Shown: positions 8,662-20,001 of the stretch, one piece after another
Layout: each line of letters opens with the position of its first letter
Numbering within the stretch: the first letter of the stretch is position 1
Source of the DNA: Acrasis kona
Taxonomy: Eukaryota > Heterolobosea > Eutetramitea > Acrasida > Acrasidae
DNA: 41,132 nt
Direction of reading: 5' to 3'
Assembly: GCA_026419775.2 (NCBI GenBank)
Contig: JAOPGA020000066.1
Span: 1 to 41,132, forward strand
Translations under genes and position numbers: made by a program
Notes under the pieces: generated by a model
Seen by the model: only the letters and a program-made list of their open reading frames with translations
The model's database searches: none
Told to the model about the DNA's origin: nothing

Positions 8662-11600
8662 TTATTTTTTTGTACTACTTTTTCTTCTCTTTCTCTTTGA
8701 ATTTGTAACATCCTCCGCGATGTGTTGGGCACTCTTGTCACAAGTGAAAGCAGGTAATATGTACCTACCCATCTCCTTATTTTCATATCCCATTCTACTG
8801 GCCATCATGCACAAGTAATCGGTAATCAACAGTGGGAACGTACTAACACCAAACACTTCATCATCAGGACTTCTCGGTTGCATGGTACCTACTTTATACC
8901 AAGCAGCGGCTCTAACAAACAAATTATGAGAGAATGGTTCGTAACTGCTTAAACTAACACCTTTAAATCTCACATCAGTCACATTCATTTGCGGCCAACC
9001 CATTTCGAAAATAGACTGGACTCGACTCTCAAATATTCTTTGAGGAGTCTCGGCCGCATCTGACGTGTCCCTAAGCATATCCATCATAACAAGTTTATTA
9101 ATTCTCTTTTTTTCTTTGACTTCGTCCAATTTTTTATAATTAGTGGCCCAAAAGAGTTTCCAAATTTTCATTAATTTTTTAGCTTGAGCGAATTCAGCAC
9201 CAAATTCTGGATCCTTTACATAAGTACTCGCAACAACTTCAATGGGATCTTTTGCATTTGTTTCTTTATTATATTGTTCTTGTTCCCAGAACTTTCTACC
9301 AATAGAAAACAATTTACACATGACTTGGATTCCGGTCTGGTGTGGAGCGGCACACTTACGTGCTATTTCCATTGCCACCTCGCCATCATTTAAACTGGTT
9401 CTATTTAGTTTATTCATTACAGAGATCCATGGTTGTTGCATTCTATTCTTGTCTCTTGCAGGTATTTTTGTAACCCTCATGCTCTTTTCCAAGGAGTTCA
9501 AATAGAGTTCCGCCCACTTTTTGTAAACTGGATTTCTCATTCCATCTTCTAATTCATACAACTCAACCAGCGCATTACCCAATTCTCCAGTTCTGTCTTC
9601 TCTCTTGTCCCTGATCAACCCGGCTATTTTATTTTTGTAAAGTTCCAAATCATCCATTCCGACGCAAGATTTCTCCGGCGTGGCTACGCTGGTGCTTTGA
9701 TAGGGTTCGTCTTGCTTGAGATAAGAAATGACTTGTTGGTCCCATATGACTGCGTATTGATCTCCGTCGTTATCGCCTCCACCCATCATGTCCTGTAAGG
9801 GTCTTGAATCTCTTTTGGGGAACAAGACACAATCTCGATGATGTGCTAATTCGGGAACGAACACTGCGTTGACGATACGTAAATCTCCGGTTTGAATGGA
9901 GGGATGTCTCATGACGGCCACTTTAAAGTTATCGAGGTATACGCATCGATTGTTGATGGTCATGCTGACGAATATTTGATCTGGTCCTAATGATCCGGTC
10001 TCATCGACTCCTCCTATAAGGTACTTTGCTTTTGGTTCGTATATTTTGTACTTCCATAAATATTTTTGTAGTTGACTGTTGATCATCTTGTATACGGTTT
10101 GTTTGACGTATGGTGTCTTTAATGCTTCTGATCACATGTTAGACAGGTAGTGAGTGATTTGACTTACCATTATAATAAGCTCTATAAAGTCTTGCTACGA
10201 TCTCTTGAGGTTTAAATGTGCAGTGCGAAAGGTTATCGTCGTCGTCTTCAACCACGTGTGCGAACCTAGACAAGTCCTGCTTAAGTCTGCTCATGTCCTC
10301 TAGTCTTGTTTGTGCGCGATTTTCAAAGAACTGGTTGTCGGTTAGAAAGCGAAAATGTAATTCTTACTATGGGTGGGACGCCTAATGATTCCATCAGAGG
10401 TAATGTTGCCTTGCTGTATGAAAATGGCATGCTTTGTCCATAGTTCAATAGATCCATGCGTTTATACGTGGGAACTCCTTCAAACTTGCTCATGCTTTCT
10501 CTCATGAATACGCTCTTGTCTGAGCCGTACTTTTGTCTTAGATCAACAATGATTGGGTGGTCGTCAGGATATGCGAACAAGCATCCCTTGTATCCGTACA
10601 GACGCATTTGAACGCAAGTGAACATTTGTGCGACGCGCAGCTGTCCTGCAAAGTTGTTGTACTCTATGGCTGCTTTCCTCATGATTGAAAAAGTACAAAG
10701 TCCAGCTCCATCGGTTACACAGTATCCTCCCCACTCATGATCTGGCATGCAAACAATTTCAGAAAGTTGAACCTGTCACTGTTAAAATTAATGTTAAAAG
10801 TTGTGACAAACCTCGCATGTGGGTATGGAAGTACCAAGAGACAATCCTTGTCTTAGACGTAATTTGCGCTCTCCTCCTTGCTTAGCCTTTTCGTACGTAC
10901 CAACTTTGTCAAAGAGACTGATGGCTTTGTATTCATCGTCATCTTCCTTATCTTCAAAAAAGTACCAACTTGCATTTTGTTGACCACTGTTGGACGATCC
11001 CAAGTATTTGAACGTACGGTTGCTTCTACAAAAGGTTTTAGAAAATGAAAAAAAATGTAAACATACATGACAAAGCCTTCCAACATGCGTGTTTGTAATT
11101 CTTGTACGAAAGTTTCGTTGCAATCCTTTCTAGAAGTAAAATTTTCAAACTTGATTTTACACAGCCTCGACACCAAGTCATCTCTCTTTAATAATCTAAT
11201 CAACCTCATGTGTATGGACGATCTTTCGCTTTCCATGAATATTGGTTCTTCCCATTTATTTTGCACCAAATCATACTTCATCACTACAGACAAGGGATGG
11301 ATTAATCTTTTTGGCGTTCTGACAATTGGTTCGTTGGTTAGATCTAAGCTAGGAATGTAACACTGAGTGGGATAGTCCTCTGCATAAATGTAAGAACCCA
11401 CAGGTAAAGTATTTGTTCTTGTTTGTGGAGTGGATGAGTACCAAGGATTAGAGCTCTTCTTTCCGTTCACCAAAGGTTTAGGCGAGCCATTCTGACTGGG
11501 AGATGATGGTATTTTAGGTGGTATTTTGGGTGGTATTCTAGGAGATGTTGTTGCATTCCTAGGCGGTATAAAGGGCGCTGTCGTCTTGGTGTTTGGTGAG

Positions 11601-12082
11601 TTCAAATTGATGTCTTCGCTTAGGACGATTTCAATGTCTTCGTCATCAAAATCAAAATCTTCGTCGTCTAGCTCGCAATGTGGTTCCTCTGTTTCGACAT
11701 ATTCACTTTGATGATTCCGAATCATTGCGGCGATGTATGAACTACAAACGTTAAAATGTTGTTTTAAAGTCGAGACTTACTCTTTCCCCCTTGATGGTGG
11801 CTTTCCGGCCCAGTTCATTTGTTCTTTTAAAAACTGCATTGCACCTTTCGGACTGTAGTTATATCTGACGAATGCCTCTGCGGTAGATCGTATGCTGTAC
11901 GAGTATTCATATTTTTTGTTGATCTAATCGATAATTATGTATAAATTATTAAGTACATGCACTACCTCTTCAATAGTCTCCTTTACACGAAATATAATAG
12001 TGTTTACTTTCTCCTCAGTCGATATGTCTTGTTTGAACTTTTTTGAGGGTGGTGGAGACTCCTCAGTCGGTCTCTCATGCAT
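8662..12082 (-). CDS. RDR: RNA-dependent RNA polymerase (RNA silencing, RDR/QDE-1 type)
   Basis: Seven exons: 11966-12082, 11781-11923, 11067-11741, 10812-11025, 10368-10772, 10168-10330 and 8662-10127. Together they give 1060 aa, with introns of 37-42 nt. The catalytic loop GGGDNDGDQ at about residue 690 is the DxDGD signature of cellular RdRPs. Upstream family motifs include PDHEWGGYCVTDGAG and DETGSLGPDQIFV. These enzymes make double-stranded RNA for small-RNA pathways. The N-terminal third is acidic and Pro/Ser-rich, apparently disordered. The C-terminus is basic (SKRKRRKSSTKK), a likely nuclear signal. The start is the first in-frame ATG (12080-12082). The stop overlaps AATAAA, and the gene ends only about 70 bp from the retroelement's right repeat. 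It shares a 192-bp divergent promoter with the UBE2O-type gene. Confidence 0.93.
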
Positions 12083-12274
12083 TGTCCCAGGTTTACTTTT
12101 GTTGTAATTACACAAGTGATCATGAAAAAACGGGATTAGTTAGAGTGAAATAAGTTGTAATTATGCTATCGAGTACTAATATTGATCGTACGCTAACCAA
12201 GTACTGTCATGTGAAATTTGACGCGTTGGAAGGAAAACAGAGATCATTTATTGTAAACAGTCAATTTCAAAATC
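12083..12274. promoter_or_regulatory. Divergent promoter between RdRP and UBE2O-type gene
   Basis: Only 192 bp separate the two start codons, so both promoters and 5' UTRs must lie here. No clear TATA box or other named element is visible. Confidence 0.45.
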
Positions 12275-15118
12275 ATGAACGGTGAGGGAACTCAACAAGG
12301 GGATAGATCCTCACATGAGTTCAAAGTGTATAATGAAGATGTTGTCAAATTGAAGAGAAATTTTGTTCTAGTAAACAATCAAGACTCAATTGGTCTTGTT
12401 CAAAAGATCGGGGGTGAAGACGATTCTGATGACGAGTACAGCGACGATGACACAGAGTCTGACACATTGCAAGAAGGATATGCCAGAGTATTATGGGATA
12501 ATGGAGATGAAGAAGACGTCGTCATCGAAAACCTTGAAGTACTAGATAGATCTCTACTTCACGGTGACATTGTAAGCCGTGTGAGCGACCCATTCGGGGT
12601 AAGCGGCACAGTAGTTGGAATCAAACATACATGTGATATAGAATTCAACACTTCGGGTGACAGAAAAATCATGAGAGGCATAGATACGTCCAAACTAGAA
12701 CGCATCTGTGAGTTCCAAAATGGATTATACGCAATTTACGAGGATTGGTTGTGCCGAGTAGAAGACTATGTATTTGATGTAACAGTTGCTTTCAAAGATG
12801 GGTCAAAGGCCATTCTCCAATCAGCAGATGATTCCAAATTAGTCACCGACGACGAAGATGGCATCTACGATGACGACCTTCCATTTTTCCCATCACTAGT
12901 CATTAAATTTGACGATCAAATAAAAAAACGCATTCTTCGTCAAGCTCATTGGATACAAGGAACATACAACCAAAACAAGCACAAGGTCGCCAAAGTCGTC
13001 CAAGTGACACCATCAAGAGTTGATCTGGAGTTTTTATGCAGCAGCACAAGTAATCAAGTGCCACCCGAACAAGTCCAACCTTCACTCGTCAAAATGTTCA
13101 AATACTTTACATACACCAATTGGGCAGTACACGATCGAGCACTTTTAAGCGTAGACCTCCTAAATAGAAACATTAACCGAACGGATCCTCATTCCTTGAA
13201 CCTCTCAAGATCAGTCACGATCATACAAACATATACCATAGCCGACATTATGTGGAATGATGGAACTTTGGAACAAAACGTAATCAGCACCAGCGTATTA
13301 CCATTAGGTCACTTGGGTGATCATGACTTTTGGCCAGAAGACTTTGTATCTTATCGCAATGCAGATAAAGAAGAAGAACAAACACAAGAAGAAAAGGAAA
13401 ATCGTACCGTTGGAATCATTCAATCCGTTAATGGAAAGCAACGAACAGCAATCGTCAAATGGATCTCATCAAAGGAACATTTCACAGAGGAAGTACCCGT
13501 TTATGATTTGAAAAATCACGAAGATTACGAATATCGATTGGGTGATGTGGTGTTGCGCATGAATGTCATTTCTCAGGATGTGGACATTACAAACGATCCG
13601 ACGTGGGCAGGAGAGATTATAGAAATGAAGGATGGTGATTTGACAATTAGTTGGGCTGGTGGACAAATCACAACTGCAAGATTTGACCAAGTGGTTGGTG
13701 CTGATAAAGTGACTGGACCTGATGTGAACGATGAAGAGGAAGAAGAAGGAGCAGTGGTTGATGCAAATGACATGGATCAGTACATTGAAAGATTTCAATC
13801 CTACTTTGAAGATATGAACGATGGAACGGCCATACGTATGGATGCACCTGCTTCAGAAAGACCCACTTCCGAAAATCAAGAAAATCAAAATGATGGTCAA
13901 CATCAACATCAAGATGAAATTCCAATCATTGACCAAGCCGATGATAACGACGATCCAGAAAGTTGGGAAACTGTATCGGGTGATGAAGATGGAAATCAAG
14001 ATGATGTGGATGAGGAGGATGAGGAGGATGAGGAGGATGGAGATGATGACATTGAAACACCTTTACAAAACTTTATCGATCGAATGGTGGAGGGAAATAC
14101 ATCACAAGAACAAAATACATTGATTGGATATAGACGTAATGCAGGAGAACAAAATTACATTGATTCCGATGATGACGAAGATCAACCAAACACATCATCA
14201 ACCAATGAAAAATTAAATCAATTACAAATTACATCACCACCCACACCTCCACCTCAACAAGAAGAAGAACAAGTACAAAATCCATCACTACCAGTCACAT
14301 CTCCACCCATCACTACCAGTCAAGACCCATTAGGGATAACAAAATTCCAAATGGTCGAAGATTATTCCGATCACTTTTTCAAAGACAAACAACCAAACAC
14401 AACCGCTCTCTTTATCAGAAACGTCCAAAGAGAGTGGAAGTTACTACAAAGTAATTTACCAGAAAATGTTTTCGTATTTGCGTTCGAATCAAGAATGGAT
14501 CTCATGAGAGCGGTCATCATCGGACCCAAACAAACTCCCTATTACAACAGCGTCATTGTGCTCGATATACACTTGCCGACAGAGTATCCATTCGTCCCGC
14601 CCAAAGTACATTTCTGGAGTTATGGTCAACGCATTAATCCAAATTTATATTCGGATGGGAAAATTTGTTTGAGTTTGTTGGGAACGTGGTCAGGTAGGAA
14701 CGAAGAGAATTGGATTCCCACCAAGAGCAACGTGTTACAAGTGTTGGTGAGCGTTCTTGGTTTGGTGCTTGTGAGCGAACCTTATTACAATGAAGCGGGA
14801 TACGAAAAACAAGTGGGAACAAGCGAAGGACATCATAACTCTGTTTTGTATAATGAAAATGCATTGTTACAATGTTTGTGGCATTCTGTAAAATTGATCC
14901 GCAATCCTCCGATGCATGTGCAGGAAATTGTTAATGTTCATTTCGAACGTTGTGGTGATCTGATGAGAAGTCGGTTGGAAATGTATCGGAGTCAAGATTT
15001 GGAGTTGAAGGGTCGCTATGATGATTTTGGATTGATGCAGTTGCCTCCGAGTGTTGGATTTTTGAAGAGTTTGGAGAAGGTGCTGCCAAAGTTGAGTGAG
15101 ATTGTGAAAAAAGAATAA
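12275..15118 (+). CDS. UBE2O: UBE2O-type large ubiquitin-conjugating enzyme (E2/E3 hybrid)
   Basis: This single-exon gene encodes 947 aa. The C-terminal UBC fold runs from about residue 700 to 900, with PTEYPFVPPKVHFWS followed by INPNLYSDGKICLSLLGTW. The active-site Cys is residue 798. The downstream NVLQVLVSVLGLVLVSEPYYNEAG is typical of the UBE2O/BIRC6 branch. The N-terminal two thirds hold several beta-rich conserved regions (ARVLWDNGDEEDVV, ADIMWNDGTLEQNV, TISWAGGQITTARFD) like the SH3-like CR repeats of UBE2O. A long acidic Asp/Glu run lies at about 560-600. In animals UBE2O ubiquitinates orphan and basic client proteins, and the same role is inferred here. The stop codon lies within AATAAA. 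Confidence 0.93.
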   Translation: MNGEGTQQGDRSSHEFKVYNEDVVKLKRNFVLVNNQDSIGLVQKIGGEDDSDDEYSDDDTESDTLQEGYARVLWDNGDEEDVVIENLEVLDRSLLHGDIVSRVSDPFGVSGTVVGIKHTCDIEFNTSGDRKIMRGIDTSKLERICEFQNGLYAIYEDWLCRVEDYVFDVTVAFKDGSKAILQSADDSKLVTDDEDGIYDDDLPFFPSLVIKFDDQIKKRILRQAHWIQGTYNQNKHKVAKVVQVTPSRVDLEFLCSSTSNQVPPEQVQPSLVKMFKYFTYTNWAVHDRALLSVDLLNRNINRTDPHSLNLSRSVTIIQTYTIADIMWNDGTLEQNVISTSVLPLGHLGDHDFWPEDFVSYRNADKEEEQTQEEKENRTVGIIQSVNGKQRTAIVKWISSKEHFTEEVPVYDLKNHEDYEYRLGDVVLRMNVISQDVDITNDPTWAGEIIEMKDGDLTISWAGGQITTARFDQVVGADKVTGPDVNDEEEEEGAVVDANDMDQYIERFQSYFEDMNDGTAIRMDAPASERPTSENQENQNDGQHQHQDEIPIIDQADDNDDPESWETVSGDEDGNQDDVDEEDEEDEEDGDDDIETPLQNFIDRMVEGNTSQEQNTLIGYRRNAGEQNYIDSDDDEDQPNTSSTNEKLNQLQITSPPTPPPQQEEEQVQNPSLPVTSPPITTSQDPLGITKFQMVEDYSDHFFKDKQPNTTALFIRNVQREWKLLQSNLPENVFVFAFESRMDLMRAVIIGPKQTPYYNSVIVLDIHLPTEYPFVPPKVHFWSYGQRINPNLYSDGKICLSLLGTWSGRNEENWIPTKSNVLQVLVSVLGLVLVSEPYYNEAGYEKQVGTSEGHHNSVLYNENALLQCLWHSVKLIRNPPMHVQEIVNVHFERCGDLMRSRLEMYRSQDLELKGRYDDFGLMQLPPSVGFLKSLEKVLPKLSEIVKKE

Positions 15119-15119
15119 A
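15114..15119 (+). terminator. Poly(A) signal overlapping the UBE2O-type stop codon
   Basis: AATAAA includes the TAA stop at 15116-15118. The convergent neighbour has its own AATAAA on the opposite strand at 15152-15157, which also covers its stop. The two transcripts must therefore overlap at their 3' ends. Confidence 0.6.
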
Positions 15120-15152
15120 ATGTTGATTGACTGCAACTATTGTGTTTATTGT

Positions 15153-15515
15153 TTATTGCTTTTTGGGGGGCAATTCGTATGGCAGAGTTTTGATTTTGGA
15201 TGCTAGATCCGATAAATGTGGGTACTCATTATCTTGTTTCTTGGTTTGTGTATTTGGATTTGTATCCTCGCCAAATATTACTAGGCTTTCTAAAGTTGGA
15301 CAAAAGTCATACATGATCGAAAATGGTGTTTGTTTGTTTGTTCTATTGTGCTCGCTGTAAGCATCAGGTGGTGGTAACTTTTCAAGCTGGTTGCTTATAT
15401 CCAGGAGACTAACATCTTCGTCTGCTACAAAGTTTTGTTTGGTGGATGATGAAGTGGATCGATTCTTTTTTCGAGAATGTCCGTCAATTGTGGAGGATCC
15501 ACGTACTTGACTCAT
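15153..15515 (-). CDS. Small hydrophilic protein of unknown function
   Basis: The 120-aa ORF starts MSQVRGSSTIDG with a Ser/Lys/Arg-rich N-terminus (HSRKKNRSTSSSTK). A more ordered middle follows (DEDVSLLDISNQLEKLPPPDAYSE, SIMYDFCPTLESLVIFGED), then a Lys/Pro-rich end. I recognise no family. Evidence that it is real: a clean ATG, mixed composition, and a stop codon embedded in AATAAA as in neighbouring genes. It converges on the UBE2O-type gene with only 34 bp between stops. Confidence 0.6.
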   Translation of the reverse strand: MSQVRGSSTIDGHSRKKNRSTSSSTKQNFVADEDVSLLDISNQLEKLPPPDAYSEHNRTNKQTPFSIMYDFCPTLESLVIFGEDTNPNTQTKKQDNEYPHLSDLASKIKTLPYELPPKKQ

Positions 15516-16090
15516 GTCTATTGAAAATTGTTTGTGTTCTATTATTAAGGTGTCGATTGTATTTTGGGTGCCATGGATGTATTTCTGATGATCTCAAGAT
15601 TCGAAAACAAATATAACAATGTTAACATTTGGCATTCCAATAACGGTCAACCGTTTGTCAACAATCGGCAGTATGAGATACATCAATTTGGGATTAACAG
15701 TGTATGTTGGTGCTAGTATAAGTTCGTGTTATACATTTCACCTGTCCTTGGTTTAATTGCACTCTTGCATAATGTTAACAATTTTGACTTTATAATTGAT
15801 TAAAAGTTTCATAGTTGTATGGTGATTATTTGAAAAAGGTATAAAATGAGGAAGTAATATACCCTCAACATTCTTGTTGAAAAGGATTATTTTGCGGATA
15901 AGAAGTTGGCGATCTGACTGCACGATTTTCAATCACTGTCCATTACAGAGCCTCAACCAAATCAAAGATTGGCCATCATACCTGAGAAGTGTGATACAAA
16001 GTGTTCAGAAGAGTGTTTGCACTTATTGTAATGTATGATAATCACATATCTATTAGTTGAAAAACATTTATTGTTATGTCTCAGCGTAGA
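15516..16090. other. Intergenic stretch, no confident gene
   Basis: A 62-codon open frame without ATG lies at 15850-16038 (+ strand) and ends QKSVCTYCNV. It has reasonable composition but no start, no intron link and no recognised motif. A Thr/Tyr-free AT-rich sequence with TATAAAA at about 15840 precedes it, so a very small unannotated gene or RNA is possible but unsupported. Confidence 0.35.
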
Positions 16091-16682
16091 TCACCCTGTT
16101 CGTCCTTGACCTGTATTAGCGATTTCCTCTGCATCACTATCAGCCTCCATTTGCATTTTTAGCACATCAAAAGATCTCCTCCGCTCGTGAGAACATATCA
16201 CATCCAGTATGTTACTAGTACTCCTTCTTGTAGCTTCGTTGGCACTCTCTGCTCTTCTCTTTGCCTTATCGACTGTGATTTTCTTTTCGGAGCTTGACAT
16301 TGTTTTATACAGGGACCCAATTTGACAAATTCTCCTAGATGCAACCCTCATTTTTTCTTGAAGGAGCAAGCGCCTTTGTTTTCTTTGTTCTTCTCTTTGC
16401 TCCTCTTCTATTCTCCTTTCCAGAGCAGCTCTCGCCTCCCTCTTTTCACTAATCAAACTTGTTATAGTGCCTCTCGGTGAATGGATTAATCTGTACAACT
16501 GTTCGTAGTGTTTAGAATCTGAAGCAACTAGATTATCAGCGACTTCCTCTATATCGGTAACTTCAAACTTCACTTTTAACATTAAAGCTTAGTATAAATG
16601 TAAACATACTATTCATATCTGGATATCTATCTTTGAGTGGTTTGAGATATTCGTCTGTTAGGCATTCTATTTCTGTTTGCAT
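16091..16682 (-). CDS. Coiled-coil protein of unknown function
   Basis: Two exons (16610-16682 and 16091-16572) joined by a 37-nt GT-AG intron give 184 aa starting MQTEIECLTDEYLKPLKDRYP. The intron is inferred because it restores a single frame and matches the size of every other intron in the window. Without it the protein would start at 16582. The centre (about 70-110) is a strongly charged Glu/Arg/Gln helix (REARAALERRIEEEQREEQR), a predicted coiled coil. An Arg/Ser-rich part follows (SANEATRRSTSN). The family is not recognised. It is transcribed divergently from the UXT gene with about 400 bp between. Confidence 0.6.
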
Positions 16683-17084
16683 TGGGAGCTCCCATAAACT
16701 AGTTTTTAACTTCTTTCTTCTATCTTATATGAGTTAAGTAGGTGTTTATTTATTGCTTATTTACTGTTGCTAGATTTGCTATATGGTATATTCTCTGTTG
16801 AAGAAACGCTATGTGCTGATTTAAAAGTTTTCAGGAGAAGCAAGGAGTTCTTTTTCTCTTGCTAAGAATGTCATTTATACATTTTGAAATTTGTATCATA
16901 CATTGATGAGGTTATGCCTTTGTATCTCTAGATTTTTGAAATGCCTCTGTATTTCATGTCCGGTTTGATTTAGCCCTCGCAGTATAGACGCCTTTCTGTG
17001 GCTATTATCTGCATCTCTTAAGCCCATTTCACTACAATATATTTACAATGAAAGTCTTACAAAATCTTGGTCAATCAATTCTAC
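16683..17084. other. Divergent intergenic region upstream of UXT
   Basis: No open frame of note is visible. Just upstream of the UXT start, an out-of-frame ATG at 17048 opens a 24-codon upstream ORF that overlaps the true start. It could dampen UXT translation, or it may be removed if transcription begins further in. Confidence 0.4.
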
Positions 17085-17610
17085 ATGCCCCCAAAGCAGA
17101 TAACCAATACCAATGTTAACACAACAACAAACTCGCTACAACATGAATTAGAGAATACTTTACAACCACTACTCCAGTCATTGTTAGATAAAAGAGATGC
17201 CACCTATGAAAGAATCTCAAGATAGTACGTTCATAACAACACCGGCACTCATGAAATACTCAGCTTAGAACTACGTAACCAAATACTTTTGTTGCAAGAA
17301 AATAAAATGGATGAAAAAGTCAAGACCTTGATCGACCTTGGTGGACATTGCTACGTTCAGGCAGAAATGTAAGCCGAACTTCATCGTTTTAATATTTAAT
17401 TTTAGACCTGACGCAACTTATGTGTACGTAAATTGTGGTTTGGGGTTCCATGTTCAAATGACACAAAGTGAAGCAATATCATTCATTTCCAAAATGGATC
17501 AAGATCTCCAAAATACTGCAGACCAATTAACGACAAGAGCAAACTATGTCAAAGAAAACATTCAATACCTGCTTACGTACATGAACACTACACAATCAAA
17601 AAACACATAA
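17085..17610 (+). CDS. UXT: UXT, prefoldin-alpha-like subunit
   Basis: Exons 17085-17224, 17264-17368 and 17406-17610 give 149 aa, close to the usual ~157 of UXT. Family features are visible: an N-terminal helix (SLQHELENTLQPLLQSLLDK), the central KVKTLIDLGGHCYVQAEIPD, the beta-hairpin VYVNCGLGFHVQMT, and a C-terminal helix (SKMDQDLQNTADQLTTRANY). UXT is a subunit of prefoldin-like (R2TP/URI) complexes that chaperone RNA polymerase and other assemblies. The two introns are 39 and 37 nt. The stop TAA overlaps AATAAA (17609-17614), and only 20 bp separate it from the stop of the convergent kinesin gene. Confidence 0.88.
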
Positions 17611-17630
17611 TAAAAAATGATTTTTATAAT

Positions 17631-19923
17631 TTACACAAATAATTCGCTGTCTTCGTTTCTTTCCATAAACCTCTTCACAGAAAGTCCAACTTTGCTAATG
17701 TCTTCCAAAAATTTAAAAGGTCTGTTCGCTAAAATCTTGTCGGCGGTCTTCTCACCTACAAGTCCCAACTTAATTAGATTTTTTCTTGTTTCAGAATTAA
17801 CGTAGTCCAAAAGCTTAGTCTTATATGAGTCATAATAGTCTTCAGTAGTCTCACCCTCATGTAGATATTGACTGGCATCACTCGCTGAAGAAAAGTCATA
17901 TTCCTCTTCTTCGTCAACTTTTGAGTTGGGAGTGGTCTTTACATTGTTTTCAAAACCTGATGAAAGTCTCTTCACGAATAATTTAACGTTACCAACGACC
18001 TTCTTCAAGTTGATGGGATTGACATTTTCCTTGTCAACATTTTCATGATTTGTTCCTTTTTCGCTACTACTTGTTGTGGAGTCTAGTCTAATTCTTTTCG
18101 GTTCTGATTGTGTATTGCTTTGGCTCGATAGTCTCTTTCTGGGAGACATGAGAGGTGACCTCACATCACTAGGTGTCGTGGACGACAAGCTTGCTTCCGA
18201 TGAGGGTGTGGAAATGCTCTTTTCTCTTCTTCTCCTACGAATGATAACCTTCTTTTGAACTTTATCCATGTATGTTTTAATCTTTTCGGATGGATCCAAT
18301 GTATTGGCTTGGGTAATAAAGTAGAGTGCCTTTTCGAATTCCTTTTCTTTAATGTGAGCGTTGGCCTTCTTTAATAGTTCCATGACTTCAGTGGCTCTTG
18401 ATGCTGGCGTTAGAGCAAATGTAGGTGCTTCGGAACGTTGTGGTGTTTTTGGTTCTGTAATAGAGGTCGGAGATGATGTTGTCGAAGATGATGCTGAAGA
18501 TGATTCTTTGCTGTTCCTTTCTAATGCTTTAAGCTTCAACTGGTTATTCATGTCCACCAAACTATTAAATTCAAGCTTCTGCTTGAGATCGCCCATCTCC
18601 TTCCACATTTTAGCGAGCTCTTCCTTCACTTCTGCGACTGGAGCAGGCTGTGTTTGCAGCTTTTCGCTGCACCTCTCCAAGTTGTGGACAATCATGCTCT
18701 GCTCCAAATTTTCAAATCCAGGTATGGTGCCTGAGGATGAGTAGCCCATGGTCATCATTTTGCTGGCCATCTGCTTTTGGGCTTCGCTCTCAAACAATGA
18801 AGCTTGTGCCTGAACTACATTGTTCACAATGTTTTTGCTCTTGTTTGAAAATTCCAAGGCGGAGTATGTTTCATGATAATGAGAACAGAGCGGAGACACG
18901 TTACAAATCATTAGTGTTTGGCTGGAACCACCAAGTGAGTCTTGTAGCAATCTCGTCAACTGATAAATGTCAGTCAAATAACAATCGAATCACTTACTTT
19001 ACTGTCTCTGTAGGGTACAGGTGTCAATTTTTGGTTGAGTTGGTGGACGACACGCCTCAACACCATTAGGGACATGTTGATCTTTGTCGACTCTGTGAGT
19101 TGCTCGCCTTTGTTGCCCGTTCTTCTATTGTCCTCGCTTCCGGCAAGATCTGCCAAATTTAACTTTCCAGTGATGAATTTTCCTTCTGCGTTTCTTAGTG
19201 ACACATTAAATGTCAAAATTGCATGCGATCTACTAGACGAGGAATTGAGTTTTGTTTTGGCAACCTTCCTGTTGTTTAGGCCTTTTGTGTATGACTGCAT
19301 GAAACCAGCATAACTTGTTACAGGTGTATTGGTGAGGCCCTTTGTAACGATCTTGGTGCCCTCGGAGACTACCGACAACTCCTTTACAATGTTTTTATTT
19401 TCACGAAGAAGGTCATAAACCCCCTCATTGTACACCTCCAAATAGGACATTGTAAGTTTGGAGCTATGTTGTTGGGCACATAAATCGAGGAGTCTTTGTG
19501 CAGCTCTATATATTATGCCTGGTTGTGATTGAGACCCTTGCATCGTATACGTCTTTCCAGAGCCTGTAATTCCATAACAAAACACAGTGGTGTTGTAACC
19601 TTGATAAAGAGATTCCAAATAGGGTGCCACTTCGTTGTTGAATAATTGTTCTTGGGTGGACGATTGTTCGTAACCAGCATCGAATCTTTTCTTGGTTAGT
19701 TTTTAAAAGTAACGACAACAACATACGTAAACTTGAGTTCGTTCGGTTGTCGAGGATCCCTCATCAAGATTGTATTTGGCACTTCTCCATTCTTTGAATC
19801 CTCTATCCTAACGCAAGACAAATCACTACCTTGCTTTGTAATCTCCTCCTTCAACAACGGACGTATACGAACGGCAACTCTCACAGAAGATTTAATATCG
19901 CCACCACCACTCTTCTTTTTCAT
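17631..19923 (-). CDS. KIF22: Kinesin-10-like (KIF22/Kid) chromosome motor
   Basis: Exons 19727-19923, 18998-19685 and 17631-18959 (introns 41 and 38 nt) give 737 aa. The N-terminal motor domain shows VRVAVRIRPL, the P-loop GITGSGKT (about residue 105), switch I NSSSSRSHA, switch II DLAGSE, and YRDSKLTRLLQDSLGG spanning the second splice. After the neck come a coiled-coil stretch and a Ser/Thr-Pro-rich, basic middle (RRRRREKS). The C-terminus (about 685-730) has GLVGEKTADKILANRPFKF and ISKVGLSVKRFM, a helix-hairpin-helix as in KIF22/Kid. That combination marks the kinesin-10 DNA-binding plus-end motors that push chromosome arms in mitosis. In switch II the following helix reads INMSLMVLRRVV, slightly divergent from the usual INKSLxxLxxVI. 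Confidence 0.9.
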
Positions 19924-20001
19924 TTTGGTTGATTAGAATAAAATAAATAACGGACAAAATAAAAAAAAAATGGCGCGCAAAATGTTTGACAAAATATTTA
20001 T

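Noticed and set aside
13668-14123. Long frames in other phases over the UBE2O-type acidic region and over SIN3
   Set aside because: They mirror repetitive Asp/Glu or Lys/Arg codons of the true genes and carry no motifs of their own.
15850-16038. 62-codon open frame without ATG
   Set aside because: No start codon, no plausible intron partner and no recognisable domain.
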